DNA from: Vibrio pacinii DSM 19139
GTDB taxonomy: Bacteria > Pseudomonadota > Gammaproteobacteria > Enterobacterales > Vibrionaceae
Length of the DNA stretch: 64,000 bases
Direction: 5' to 3'
Assembly: GCF_000711795.1 (NCBI RefSeq)
Contig: NZ_JONH01000012.1
Span: forward strand, 62,001 to 126,000
Each line of letters opens with the position of its first letter. Positions within the stretch are counted from its first letter, which is position 1. A program made the position numbers and the translations under genes. The notes below the pieces were generated by a model. That model saw only the letters and a list, made by a program, of their open reading frames with translations, did not search any database and had not been told where the DNA came from. Below, piece by piece: positions 52,905 to 62,420 of this stretch.

Positions 52905-54273
52905 ATTTACTGGCTAAAGCGAGTTGTTGATCATCGCTTTGGGTATGCAGCCATTTCAAACGCAAACCCAATAGTAAAGCGGCTGAGGATAAACCAATAA
53001 TAAATCCAATCCAAAAACCATGCGCACCCATAGGTTCGACGATCCAGTCTGTCATGGCTAATACATAGCCAAGCGGTAAGCCTAAAACCCAATAAGCGAC
53101 AAAGGTACGGTTAAAGATAGCAGCCATGTCTTTATAACCGCGCAGAGCACCAGCAGCGACAACTTGAATCGCGTCGGTCACTTGATATACCGCAGCAAGA
53201 ACGAGCAGTTGCATTGCCAGTTCGATAACCGCGCGGTTGTCAGTATAAAGCAGTGATACTTGTTCGCGGAATAACAAGGTCAATAGTGCCGTGAAAAGAG
53301 ACAAGCCGACCGCAACAAAGAGACCAACACGTGAGGCAACCGTTGCACCATGCACATTTGACTCACCCAATCGATGACCAACCCGAATGCTGGTCGCTGC
53401 GCCAATACTCATTGGCAGCATAAACACCATAGTTGAGAAATTGATCGCCACTTGGTGTGATGCAACAACCAGTGGACCTAATGGAGCCACTAACAGGGCA
53501 ACAACCGCAAACAGAGTAACTTCGAAAAACAGCGCTGCTGCCACAGGAAAGCCGAGCTTGAACAGACGGATTTGCGCTTTCAATTCTGGCTTATATAGCT
53601 GTTGAAATACGTTCACTTTTTCTAAGCGTGGAGAGGTCAATACATAGAACAATAGCAGGGCGAACATAATCCAATAAACAATCGCGGTTGCAACGCCACA
53701 ACCGACACCGCCTAGCTCGGGCGCGCCAAACTTACCATAGACAAACATCCAGTTAAGAGGAATGTTGAGGAGCAGACCGATAAAGCCAATGATCATGGCT
53801 GGCTTGGTCAATGACATACCGTCGGTAAGGCTTCGTAGAGTTTGGAATAGCAAAAATGCTGGAACCGCATAGATTACCGCATCCATATAACCGATGGTCT
53901 TAGCGCCCATTAGAGCCTCTACATCCATTAGGTTAAGAATATTCTCTGTTTGCATTAAAACCAGACAAGTTGGCACAGAAAGAAACAGTGCCATCGCAAT
54001 ACCTTGCTGAATTTCAAACGGGACTTTTTGTTGTCTACCCGCACCATTGAGCTGTGCCACCACAGGGACCAAAGCCATTAGCATGCCAATCCCAAACAAA
54101 ATCGTAGGCAACCAAATACTGGATGCAATAGAGACAGCGGCCATATCAGTAGCACTGACGCCACCGGCCATCACAGTATCGACAAAACTCATACCAGTTT
54201 GAGCCACTGACGCAATTAATACTGGAGTGGCGAGTTTTATCAGTTGATTTGCTTCGTGTTTATAATGTTGCAA
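52903..54273 (-). CDS. norM: Multidrug/Na+ antiporter NorM (MATE family)
   Basis: A 456-residue MATE efflux pump with about 12 membrane helices that exports cationic drugs in exchange for Na+. The sequence follows V. cholerae NorM closely: LIKLATPVLIASVAQTGM, then FVDTVMAGG (the Asp of the cation site), FEVTLFAVVALLVAPLG (the Glu) and QVVAAGALRGYKD (the second Asp). All three key acidic residues are retained. The start MQHYKHEAN gives the usual length. It is divergent from ribE with about 130 bp between them, a conserved Vibrio arrangement. Confidence 0.95.
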   Translation of the reverse strand: MQHYKHEANQLIKLATPVLIASVAQTGMSFVDTVMAGGVSATDMAAVSIASSIWLPTILFGIGMLMALVPVVAQLNGAGRQQKVPFEIQQGIAMALFLSVPTCLVLMQTENILNLMDVEALMGAKTIGYMDAVIYAVPAFLLFQTLRSLTDGMSLTKPAMIIGFIGLLLNIPLNWMFVYGKFGAPELGGVGCGVATAIVYWIMFALLLFYVLTSPRLEKVNVFQQLYKPELKAQIRLFKLGFPVAAALFFEVTLFAVVALLVAPLGPLVVASHQVAINFSTMVFMLPMSIGAATSIRVGHRLGESNVHGATVASRVGLFVAVGLSLFTALLTLLFREQVSLLYTDNRAVIELAMQLLVLAAVYQVTDAIQVVAAGALRGYKDMAAIFNRTFVAYWVLGLPLGYVLAMTDWIVEPMGAHGFWIGFIIGLSSAALLLGLRLKWLHTQSDDQQLALASK

Positions 54274-54401
54274 GTAGATAACTCCAGCTACAAGGGAAAC
54301 TAAAGCGCTTTGAACGAGCGGTTAGTAAGAAGAAAGATGTTGTGTCGGATAATAAAGAAATGTCACACTAAACACCATTAAAAACTGATGGAAAAAAGAG
54401 A

Positions 54402-55034
54402 ATGTTCACTGGCATAGTGCAAGGTATGGCTGAAGTGGTCGCCATCGATAAAAAAGAGAAATTTCAAACGCATACACTTTATATAAGTGATGAAATGAAA
54501 CAAGGCCTAATGATTGGCGCTTCAGTCGCTCACAACGGGTGTTGCTTAACCGTGACACAGATTAATGGTAATCACGTCGACTTTGATTTGATGCAAGCGA
54601 CCCTCGAACTGACTAACCTTGGCGGTATTAACGTCGGTGATAACATCAATATCGAGCGCGCCGCCAAGTTTGGTGATGAAATTGGTGGTCATTCGATGTC
54701 GGGTCATATTTCGCTGATGGGTGAGATTACACAAATCATCGATACACCCAATAACCGCACAATTTGGTTTGAGATACCGCAACAAATGATCAAATACGTG
54801 TTAGTCAAAGGCTATATTGGCTTGGATGGTTGTTCGTTAACGATTGGTGAGGTTAAAGACAATCAGTTTTGTGTCCATCTTATTCCTGAAACCTTAACCC
54901 GGACATTGTTCAAAGAGCGCAAAGTCGGTGATAAGGTCAACGTTGAGTTCGATCCGCAAACCCAAGCGATTGTGGATACGGTTGAGCGCGTTTTAGAGAG
55001 CCGCGCTCACGAATCGACCTTCAAGATTGATTAA
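54402..55034 (+). CDS. ribE: Riboflavin synthase, alpha subunit
   Basis: A 210-residue enzyme that dismutates two 6,7-dimethyl-8-ribityllumazine molecules to riboflavin. The two lumazine-binding repeats start [13 protein letters not shown] and, after [14 protein letters not shown], continue with [16 protein letters not shown]. The active-site GHSMSGH and TVT-type GCCLTVTQI residues are present. The start follows a GGAAAAAAGAG region. Its 3' end overlaps the convergent CPXCG gene by 4 bp. Confidence 0.96.
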   Translation: MFTGIVQGMAEVVAIDKKEKFQTHTLYISDEMKQGLMIGASVAHNGCCLTVTQINGNHVDFDLMQATLELTNLGGINVGDNINIERAAKFGDEIGGHSMSGHISLMGEITQIIDTPNNRTIWFEIPQQMIKYVLVKGYIGLDGCSLTIGEVKDNQFCVHLIPETLTRTLFKERKVGDKVNVEFDPQTQAIVDTVERVLESRAHESTFKID

Positions 55035-55234
55035 AATATCTGTTCGTCATCAGCATCGATAACTAATTCGATGGTATCTCTTTGTTCGTCAACACTCATA
55101 CTCAAGTGAATGGCATGACAGCAAGCTGGGCAGTCATCATAAAAGTTTTGGCTGCCATTGGATGCATCTAGTGTGATGCCAATTGAATGGCCACAGTGAG
55201 GGCATGACACCATTTTCTCTGTGTAGTTTTTCAT
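55031..55234 (-). CDS. CPXCG-motif cysteine-rich small protein
   Basis: A 67-residue protein with a zinc-ribbon-like pair: C11-PH-C14 and CPAC near residue 36. It has an acidic C terminus. This is the CPXCG family of small proteins found in vibrios and relatives, function unknown. The reading frame has an AGGACAG ribosome site. Confidence 0.8.
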   Translation of the reverse strand: MKNYTEKMVSCPHCGHSIGITLDASNGSQNFYDDCPACCHAIHLSMSVDEQRDTIELVIDADDEQIF

Positions 55235-55344
55235 AATTCTGTCCTCTACATCTTTACCAATTACGTCAAGTCCAATAACTAGATTGGCTTGTCATAATAA
55301 TAGTAAGGCTAAAAGTTTGTGTTAGACATGAATTAAGTATAAAC

Positions 55345-55384
55345 CTTGATTAAGGTAAGGAAATGGCGACTTACCTTAATCAAG
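55345..55384. terminator. Perfect 15-bp inverted repeat downstream of the fructosamine kinase gene
   Basis: CTTGATTAAGGTAAG (55345-55359) and CTTACCTTAATCAAG (55370-55384) are perfectly complementary around a 10-bp loop. On the minus strand it comes after the kinase gene, followed by GTTTATACTT, so a weak terminator or stability hairpin is likely. The rest of the 230-bp gap (55235-55465) shows nothing else. Confidence 0.55.
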
Positions 55385-55465
55385 CGTCACCTTTACGATT
55401 AAAATCAGTTGACACGTTCAATGTAACAAAATGTAAATCACTGTTAGCTAAGGAAATATTTAACA

Positions 55466-56332
55466 TTAAAAGCAAAGTATTCGCTTAATCATTTGGTCGG
55501 CTTTCTCTAAGTAATGTCCACCAAACTGATTGTAATGATTGAGCAAATGATAGAGATTATAGATGTCTTTGCGCTCAGCGTAGGTAATATCGAGTGGAAA
55601 AACGCTTTCATAACCTTGATAAAACTCGGGCTGAAATCCTTCAAATAGCTCTGTCATGGCTAGATCGCATTCTCGGTCCCCCCAGTAACAAGCTGGATCA
55701 TAGCAAATCGGGCCAACGACAGAGTTAGCGACATTACCGTGCCATAAATCACCATGCAACAGAGATGGTTTGGGCTGGTGGCTAGCTAACTTTTCATGGA
55801 TCAATTGGGTAAATTCATTGATATCGACAAGATTGATGCCTTTTTCCCGCATTAATTGTAATTGCCAACCAATTCGTTGCTCGGCGAAGAAACGAGACCA
55901 CTTTTTGTCCCACTTATTCGGTTGGAGTGTCGACCCAATGTAGTTGTCTTGATCAAAGCCATACTCTTTCTGTTCACTCCACATATGTAAACGGGCCAGT
56001 TGTTGACCAAATGCGTAGCTATTTTTATTATCGTCCAGTGGCTTAGTGGGTAAGAAATTGAGGATAATAAAAGCGTGTTGTTTAGACGTGCCCGTCATAA
56101 TCAGTTCAGGAACAAACACCGTGTTACTTTCACGTAGAATACGGATGTTCTCTGCTTCGATTTCAAATTTGTTGATAAAGTCACGCTGGTTTACTTTAAC
56201 GAAATAGCGCTGTTGACCATCCGAGATCATATAGCAATCGCTAATATCACCACCGTTGACTTTCTCTTTTTCGTTGATCTGGAAAGTGAACAGCAGAGTG
56301 TCAGAGAGCTGTTTTGCAATAGCTTGCCACAT
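55466..56332 (-). CDS. Fructosamine kinase family protein
   Basis: A 288-residue kinase of the fructosamine/ketosamine-3-kinase family (YniA-like), related to aminoglycoside phosphotransferases. The catalytic loop SLLHGDLWHGNVANS and the DPACYWGDRECDLAM metal-binding motif are intact. The N-lobe has DGQQRYFVKVN. It probably phosphorylates glycated amines to allow their deglycation. The gene stands alone; a 350-bp gap (56333-56681) upstream holds no other gene or clear signal. Confidence 0.88.
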   Translation of the reverse strand: MWQAIAKQLSDTLLFTFQINEKEKVNGGDISDCYMISDGQQRYFVKVNQRDFINKFEIEAENIRILRESNTVFVPELIMTGTSKQHAFIILNFLPTKPLDDNKNSYAFGQQLARLHMWSEQKEYGFDQDNYIGSTLQPNKWDKKWSRFFAEQRIGWQLQLMREKGINLVDINEFTQLIHEKLASHQPKPSLLHGDLWHGNVANSVVGPICYDPACYWGDRECDLAMTELFEGFQPEFYQGYESVFPLDITYAERKDIYNLYHLLNHYNQFGGHYLEKADQMIKRILCF

Positions 56333-56681
56333 AATTCATTCCATCATTGGATTACAATATTGTTAGTTTAGATGATCGTAGAGCAAGATAATGGCTACTA
56401 GTGCAAAAAATTCAATCGTTTAACTGAAACAAAACGTTATACATTTAAAGTGTGACTTGGGTCGCTGGTTATTGGCCAAAATGCTCTATTATTCGAATCA
56501 GATTGATAAATTTTTGCCAATTTCAAACTTTTGATTGGAAGTTGTGTTAGCTTTTGTAAGTGGAAGTTGACTCAAATTGTCGAATAAATCAGCAACCATA
56601 ACTGGTTAGGTTGTGTAACGTCCTTGATATGTCTTAGTATTAAAGGTGTAACTCTACGTATGTATTGAATGGAGATAAACT

Positions 56682-57026
56682 GTGGTTGTTGAAACCGATG
56701 GTTACCTAGCTCTTATTGAGCACTTAGCTTTTAACTTAGATGTATTTGCTCGTGAAGATAGTGATACAGGGACAGAGAGCGTTGAAGATGTTGTGACAGA
56801 CATGGTTGCGAGTAACATCATGGCCATTTTTGAGCAAAATCCAGAACTTCATTCAAGTGTTCGTTTTCAATTATTAAAAGAAGCGGATTCAGTAGTAGAA
56901 GATCTTGGTGAAGTGCTTGCTGGGGTTTGGGGTAAACCTGCTACCAATGAGCAGATACTGTTTTTGGATGAATATATTGCGCTCGTAAAAAACTTATTCG
57001 ACTCTGCCGTCGCGACATACGATTAG
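56682..57026 (+). CDS. DUF3802-family small protein
   Basis: A 114-residue acidic, helical protein (MVVETDGYLALIEHLAFNLD) of the DUF3802 family known in Vibrio and related genera. The function is unknown. The start codon is GTG, supported by a GGAG ribosome site 8 nt upstream. It ends 17 bp before the convergent NlpC/P60 gene. Confidence 0.75.
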   Translation: MVVETDGYLALIEHLAFNLDVFAREDSDTGTESVEDVVTDMVASNIMAIFEQNPELHSSVRFQLLKEADSVVEDLGEVLAGVWGKPATNEQILFLDEYIALVKNLFDSAVATYD

Positions 57027-57043
57027 TTGATATACGACCAGCC

Positions 57044-57559
57044 TTAGTGGGGTTCAAACGAGAAACTGACTCGCCTAATGTGCCAGTATTTAGACGCCCA
57101 GTAAGGGTTGTCTAACCTAGAAATAATGACCCCCTTAGAGGTTGACGCGTGCATAAATTGCTTATTACCAATATACACGCCAACATGACGCACTTTGGGC
57201 GAGGTTTTAAAAAAGACCAAGTCGCCTACGCTTGCCTGTTGATATGAGATCTCGCGTCCGATCTTGACTTGTTCTAGGGTTGTTCTTGGTATTTGATAAC
57301 CCATTGCCTGTTGATAGGCTGTTTGCACAAACGCCGAACAATCCACGCCATTGAGTGAGCTGCCACCCAATCGGTATGGAACACCCTGCCAAACGTTATA
57401 TATCTCCATCAATGAGCGCTTCAATTGCTTCTCTTCACTAGATAAGGGCATTACGTGTTGCTGAGTGAACTCAAAATTCGGTTGAGAACTACATCCGATT
57501 AATGCTGAACATAACAGCAAAGCTTTGAACTGACTCGCACAAGATAACCACTGACTCAT
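57044..57559 (-). CDS. NlpC/P60-family peptidoglycan endopeptidase lipoprotein
   Basis: A 171-residue lipoprotein. The signal peptide ends in the lipobox ALIGC. The NlpC/P60 domain has catalytic Cys in NGVDCSAFVQ, His in VRHVGVYIG and a third polar residue at QFMHAST. It would cut peptidoglycan cross-links in the periplasm, like MepS/Spr. It is convergent with the DUF3802 gene. Confidence 0.88.
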   Translation of the reverse strand: MSQWLSCASQFKALLLCSALIGCSSQPNFEFTQQHVMPLSSEEKQLKRSLMEIYNVWQGVPYRLGGSSLNGVDCSAFVQTAYQQAMGYQIPRTTLEQVKIGREISYQQASVGDLVFFKTSPKVRHVGVYIGNKQFMHASTSKGVIISRLDNPYWASKYWHIRRVSFSFEPH

Positions 57560-57642
57560 TAATCCCTTCCATGAAATCTAAACGTAATAAACGCCTCATA
57601 CCATGCCTGCAGTGAATCTAAGCTGTAGGAAAACCATTTCGT

Positions 57643-59676
57643 ATGAACACGCTGAATAAAGGCCGATTTAAACTGTCATTGATTCAAACCATCAGTACAG
57701 TATTTATTACTATTACCTTACTGGTTGTTCTACTCTCTGCGACCAGTATTAAGGGTCTAGAGCGTATCGGTCAACAATTTTCCGATTTGTCACAACGCGC
57801 ACTGCCTCTTGCCATGACCAACGCTAGTCTGACACAAACTATATTAGAGCAAGTCAAACAGTTAAGTTATGCAACGCAAACTCGCGGAAAACCAGCACTT
57901 AATGTGATATCGACTCAGATCGAACGTTTAAAACAAGATACAGACTCATTGATCCAACAAGTGCGTTTGATTGCCAGTGATTACGATACGGCGATCGATA
58001 ACCAACAAATAGACACCTTGTTTACCCGGATCACTGAGCTTAATCAATTCAGTGCGACTGTGATGAAAACACAAGGCGATTTGCTGCAACGCCAAGCCGA
58101 TATCAATCAGGAGTTGGATGGGTTTCGATATGGCCTAGGTTCTATCGGTCCAGAAATGAGCCGAATTAGCTCGTTTTTAAGTGGGGACAACCCAGAATCA
58201 GCGGATGCGGCCAACCGTTTTATCGCTAATGTTAGTTCGATGGAAAGCGCTTTTGTTGAACTAATGATGCAGACCGATTTAACCAAGGCACAGCAAGAAT
58301 ACCGTGAAATGAAAAATCGTTTGGCAGGCGTGAGTTTGGCCTACGATGATTTTAAGCAATGGCACCCTGACGTGGTTGATTTTGCAAGCTTAACGGCGGG
58401 TTATCAAATGGTTGAAGAGGGCTTTAAGCCTTTGGGAATCGTTGATCAAATTCTTAATAAGCTTGAATTGGCCAACCAACAGATGAATGAAGTTGAACAG
58501 GTCACGATGCTTGCCAGCCAAACCATCGAACAATTAAACCACATCTCTTATCAAGCACAATCTCTGATTAATGCCAGTCAACATGTGGTGGGCTCAACCA
58601 TGGATTTGGTCAAGTCGATTTTATTGGTCAGTGGCGCTGTGCTGGTGTTTGCGGTTGTATTGACTTGGTTGTTACTGCGTCGTTGGATTCATCGAGGCTT
58701 AGTGAATATTTTGTCCAACCTTAATCACATGACGCAACACGATTTGACGGCGACAGTCGAATTGATTGGCCCATTAGAGATGAAAGAGGTCGCCGTAAAA
58801 CTCAATCAAGTGATCGCGTCGACGAAAGAATCGATCAGTACAGTCACGAGAAACTGCGAAACGTTATATCAAACGGCTGAAATCAGCCATGGTGCTGCTG
58901 AGCAATCTAACCAAAGTCTTACCGAGCAAAACGAATCTTTGGCGAGCATGGTGACCACAGTCAATCAACTCGAAGCATCGATAAAAGAGATTGCATTAAT
59001 CACTAACGAATCTTATCAAGAGTCGACTACTGCCAGCGAACACTCTGCTAGCGGAGTATTGGCGATTGAAGAAAATCAGACCCGCTTACGTAGGCTAGAG
59101 GAAACATTGAACGCCAACGAAGGTTCGATGGTAGAGCTTGATAAGCGTGTCAAACAAATTCGTGAGATGGTTGACTTAATTTCAGGCATCGCAGAGAGCA
59201 CCAATTTATTGGCTTTGAACGCGGCAATTGAAGCGGCGCGGGCAGGTGAGCAAGGACGTGGCTTTGCCGTTGTGGCCGATGAAGTACGAAAACTCGCCAG
59301 CGATACCTCGAGTCAAACCATGAGTATACGTGAGCGGATGAATCAATTGGTTGCTGCCGCTGAGCGCTCAAGAATGGCCGTTGATGAGTCACGTCAAGAG
59401 ATGGCCAATGCGCTCGATTCAAGTGAGTTAGTCAAATCAACATTTGTCGATATTGAAACGGCGGTAATGCATATTCGCAATCGAGTCGAGCAAATTTCTG
59501 TTGCAACCGAACAACAACAAAGTGCCACAGCGTATGTCAGTGAGTCGATAACACGGGTATCGGATCAAGGTACTCAAACTAAGCTGCAGCTCGAATCGAT
59601 GGTTGAAAGTTCTGAACAGGTCGCGGATATTGCTGGTCACCAACAGGCAATGCTACATAAGTACGTAGTCTCATAA
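57643..59676 (+). CDS. Methyl-accepting chemotaxis protein (long periplasmic helical domain)
   Basis: A 677-residue chemoreceptor. Membrane helices lie at about residues 14-34 and 328-350, enclosing a ~290-residue mostly helical periplasmic domain, larger than that of the chemoreceptor gene at 4414. A HAMP domain follows (about 350-400). The signalling tip reads [20 protein letters not shown], then [18 protein letters not shown]. The ribosome site AGGAAAA is somewhat distant from the ATG. No CheR-docking pentapeptide is present. The ligand is unknown. Confidence 0.92.
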   Translation: MNTLNKGRFKLSLIQTISTVFITITLLVVLLSATSIKGLERIGQQFSDLSQRALPLAMTNASLTQTILEQVKQLSYATQTRGKPALNVISTQIERLKQDTDSLIQQVRLIASDYDTAIDNQQIDTLFTRITELNQFSATVMKTQGDLLQRQADINQELDGFRYGLGSIGPEMSRISSFLSGDNPESADAANRFIANVSSMESAFVELMMQTDLTKAQQEYREMKNRLAGVSLAYDDFKQWHPDVVDFASLTAGYQMVEEGFKPLGIVDQILNKLELANQQMNEVEQVTMLASQTIEQLNHISYQAQSLINASQHVVGSTMDLVKSILLVSGAVLVFAVVLTWLLLRRWIHRGLVNILSNLNHMTQHDLTATVELIGPLEMKEVAVKLNQVIASTKESISTVTRNCETLYQTAEISHGAAEQSNQSLTEQNESLASMVTTVNQLEASIKEIALITNESYQESTTASEHSASGVLAIEENQTRLRRLEETLNANEGSMVELDKRVKQIREMVDLISGIAESTNLLALNAAIEAARAGEQGRGFAVVADEVRKLASDTSSQTMSIRERMNQLVAAAERSRMAVDESRQEMANALDSSELVKSTFVDIETAVMHIRNRVEQISVATEQQQSATAYVSESITRVSDQGTQTKLQLESMVESSEQVADIAGHQQAMLHKYVVS

Positions 59677-59716
59677 ACAAACACCGCTTCAGTATCCAAA
59701 CGCTTCGAGAATCTAA

Positions 59717-60505
59717 CTAGCGATTGCGAAATGGTTGCGACAACATGTTATCCAACCGCTGTTCCTTAGCACTTTGAAAGAGTGGAATACCAATTTTAAC
59801 CCGTTGGTGGCCAAGCTTAGGTTGGGCACGATAGGTATGAAATAAACGGTCCCAAACCGACAGGAAAAAGCCAAAATTAGAATGGGTTTCTTGTGTGATA
59901 ACAGAATGGTGAACACGATGCATATCTGGGGTGACGATGATTTTTCGCAGTAATTTATCCAGCTTTAGCGGTAGGTAGCCATTACTATGATTGAACATAG
60001 CACTCACATTCAATACGATTTCGAAGACAATAATGGCCAGTGGCGAAATACCTAGCATTAACGTACAGGCGATTTTAATCCACATCGACAAGAGAATTTC
60101 TAGTGGGTGAAAGCGAGTACCAGTCGTGACGTCAATATCTTGATCGGCGTGGTGCATTCGATGTAGACGCCATAGCCAAGGGACACGATGAAAAACTAAG
60201 TGCTGGAGATATATAACAAAATCTAAGATGATGACGGCTGCGAAAATCTCTACAATAGCGGGCAGTTGCCATTGATTAAATAACCCTAGCTCGTGTTGCT
60301 CTGCATAATGGGCCATCCCGAACGCGACAATCGGCATGAGCAAGCTTAAACAGAGCGAGTTGAAGCCAATCAATCCTAAATTATTGAGCCAACGATAAGT
60401 TTTATTTTGCGTTAACACTTTGCGCGGCATTTTCCATTCCCACACCGCACATAAAACTAATGTGGTGATAAAAAAGCTCAAACGAATCAGTTCGGCATCT
60501 TGCAT
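59717..60505 (-). CDS. Sterol desaturase/fatty-acid hydroxylase-family membrane protein
   Basis: A 262-residue membrane protein with about four helices and three histidine clusters: HLVFH near residue 102, HRMHH near 115 and HRVHH near 200. These are the di-iron ligands of the fatty-acid hydroxylase superfamily. Bacterial members modify lipids, but the substrate is unknown. The gene is convergent with the chemoreceptor gene; 40 bp separate the stops. Confidence 0.85.
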   Translation of the reverse strand: MQDAELIRLSFFITTLVLCAVWEWKMPRKVLTQNKTYRWLNNLGLIGFNSLCLSLLMPIVAFGMAHYAEQHELGLFNQWQLPAIVEIFAAVIILDFVIYLQHLVFHRVPWLWRLHRMHHADQDIDVTTGTRFHPLEILLSMWIKIACTLMLGISPLAIIVFEIVLNVSAMFNHSNGYLPLKLDKLLRKIIVTPDMHRVHHSVITQETHSNFGFFLSVWDRLFHTYRAQPKLGHQRVKIGIPLFQSAKEQRLDNMLSQPFRNR

Positions 60506-60572
60506 TATAATGTCCTTGCAACGTGAGTAACGCTAAGTAAACTGGCAGACCCTAACATTATTACGATCTGTT

Positions 60573-61313
60573 ATGAGAATCCACGCCTTTCATCACCTCT
60601 ATCAGCAGCGACTAGAGCGTTCAACCAAGCCTTTTAACGCCAGAGGCAGCAAAATCGAACGTTGCCAATATTGCCAAGTCGCACAACAACACTGCCTGTG
60701 TCCACACCAACCCAATATCGATAGTAAGTTGGCAGTCATGTTGCTGTTATCCGAAAATGAGGTGTTCAAACCAAGTAATACTGGGCGACTCATCTTAGAT
60801 ACTGTCCATCAAGGCTACGCGTTTCAATGGAGTAGGACAGACCCTGATCAAGCGATGCTTGAGCTATTGGCGAACCCTAACTATCAACCGTTGGTGATCT
60901 TTCCCAAAGAGTACGTCGATGATGATACCCGATTGGTGGGGGAAAATGTGATAACACGATGCCAAGGCAAAATCCCCTTATTGATCTTTATTGATGGCAG
61001 TTGGCGCGAAGCGAGGCGTATTTTTAGAAAATCGCCTTATCTCGACCGTTTGCCGGTGGTGTCTATTGAACCTCAAGCGGTTTCTCGCTACTTGATGCGT
61101 CGTTCTGACAACGAACAACACTTAGCCACCGCTGAAGTGGCGACACTGGTTTTTGAGCAGTTGGGAGAGACGCATTTATCACAAACTTTAGCAATGTGGT
61201 TTGACGTGTTCAAAGAGAGTTATATGCACAGTAAAAGTCGTGCGAAGTCTGATGATGGCAGGCCAATACTGCAACGCTTTATTGAGCGAAAAAGAAACGA
61301 GAAATCGCTCTAA
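60573..61313 (+). CDS. DTW-domain protein, probable tRNA uridine aminocarboxypropyltransferase
   Basis: A 246-residue DTW/TDD-family protein. An N-terminal cysteine cluster (CQYCQVAQQHCLCPH) is followed by a SPOUT-like fold with LLIFIDGSWREARRIF, the DTW position reading DGSW. Family members such as TapT add an acp group to uridine 47 of tRNA. The divergent sterol-desaturase-like gene is 67 bp upstream. The exact modification here is inferred from the family. Confidence 0.85.
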   Translation: MRIHAFHHLYQQRLERSTKPFNARGSKIERCQYCQVAQQHCLCPHQPNIDSKLAVMLLLSENEVFKPSNTGRLILDTVHQGYAFQWSRTDPDQAMLELLANPNYQPLVIFPKEYVDDDTRLVGENVITRCQGKIPLLIFIDGSWREARRIFRKSPYLDRLPVVSIEPQAVSRYLMRRSDNEQHLATAEVATLVFEQLGETHLSQTLAMWFDVFKESYMHSKSRAKSDDGRPILQRFIERKRNEKSL

Positions 61314-61458
61314 TTATTGGCTTTTGGTTGCACACACACTGTCCAATCAGGCTCACCCCACGGCTAAATCAGTGATATGTCACAGTTTGTAGGCGTAGCT
61401 ATATGGATAATAGCTCGATTATTTGAATTTTATTTTTGTTTTTCTGGGAGAGATTGAG

Positions 61459-62370
61459 ATGTACTACGGTTTTGACGTTGGCGGTACCAAGATTGAGTTT
61501 GGTGCGTTTAACGATAAATTAGAACGAGTTGCAACTGAGCGCGTTCCAACGCCAACCGACGATTACGCGCTATTGGTTGATACCATTGCAGGCTTAGTAA
61601 GTAAGTACGATCAACAGTTTGATTGTGAAGGGAAAATTGGTCTTGGTTTGCCAGGTATGGAAGATGCTGACGATGCGACTGTCCTGACGGTTAACGTGCC
61701 CGCAGCAAAAGGTAAGCCATTACGTGCAGACCTTGAAGCCAAAATTGGCCGCAGCGTAAAAATCGAAAATGACGCTAACTGTTTTGCCTTATCTGAAGCT
61801 TGGGATGATGAACTTAAAGATGAACCCTCAGTGATGGGCTTGATCCTTGGTACTGGCTTTGGTGGCGGATTGGTTTATAACGGCGCAGTATTTTCTGGTC
61901 GTAACCACGTTGCCGGTGAATTGGGTCATATGCGTTTACCACTCGATGCTTGGTTCCATTTAGGCGAGAATGCGCCGTTATTAGGTTGTGGCTGTGGCAA
62001 ACAAGGCTGTTTGGATAGCTACTTATCTGGTCGTGGTTTCGAACTTATTTACAACCATTACTTTGCCGAAGACAAGAAAGCAATCGACATCATTAAATCT
62101 TATGAAGCGGGTGAACCGCAAGCATGCGAACATGTTGAGCGCTTTATGGAGTTACTGGCTATCTGTTTTGGCAACATCTTTACCGCAAATGACCCACACG
62201 TTGTTGCGCTTGGTGGTGGTTTATCAAACTTTGAACTTATCTATCAAGAGATGCCAAAACGCGTGCCGAAGTATTTGTTATCGGTAGCAAAATGTCCAAA
62301 GATCATTAAAGCTAAACACGGTGACTCTGGCGGTGTCCGTGGGGCAGCCTTCTTAAATATTAAGAAGTGA
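61459..62370 (+). CDS. nagK: N-acetylglucosamine kinase (ROK family)
   Basis: A 303-residue ROK kinase, the same length as E. coli NagK, that phosphorylates N-acetylglucosamine recovered from cell-wall or chitin turnover. The ATP motif [12 protein letters not shown] is at the N terminus. [15 protein letters not shown] holds the catalytic aspartate, and [18 protein letters not shown] binds the structural zinc. The start at 61459 has GGGAGAG upstream; an ATG 36 bp earlier lacks one. A strong terminator follows. Confidence 0.95.
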   Translation: MYYGFDVGGTKIEFGAFNDKLERVATERVPTPTDDYALLVDTIAGLVSKYDQQFDCEGKIGLGLPGMEDADDATVLTVNVPAAKGKPLRADLEAKIGRSVKIENDANCFALSEAWDDELKDEPSVMGLILGTGFGGGLVYNGAVFSGRNHVAGELGHMRLPLDAWFHLGENAPLLGCGCGKQGCLDSYLSGRGFELIYNHYFAEDKKAIDIIKSYEAGEPQACEHVERFMELLAICFGNIFTANDPHVVALGGGLSNFELIYQEMPKRVPKYLLSVAKCPKIIKAKHGDSGGVRGAAFLNIKK

Positions 62371-62386
62371 AAGTAATAAATTGACG

Positions 62387-62420
62387 ACTAACGGGAGCAC
62401 ATTGCTCCCGTTAGTGTTTT
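62387..62420 (+). terminator. Strong terminator after nagK
   Basis: ACTAACGGGAGC (62387-62398) pairs perfectly with GCTCCCGTTAGT (62404-62415) around ACATT, followed by GTTTT. The T run overlaps the stop codon of the convergent EAL gene. Confidence 0.9.
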
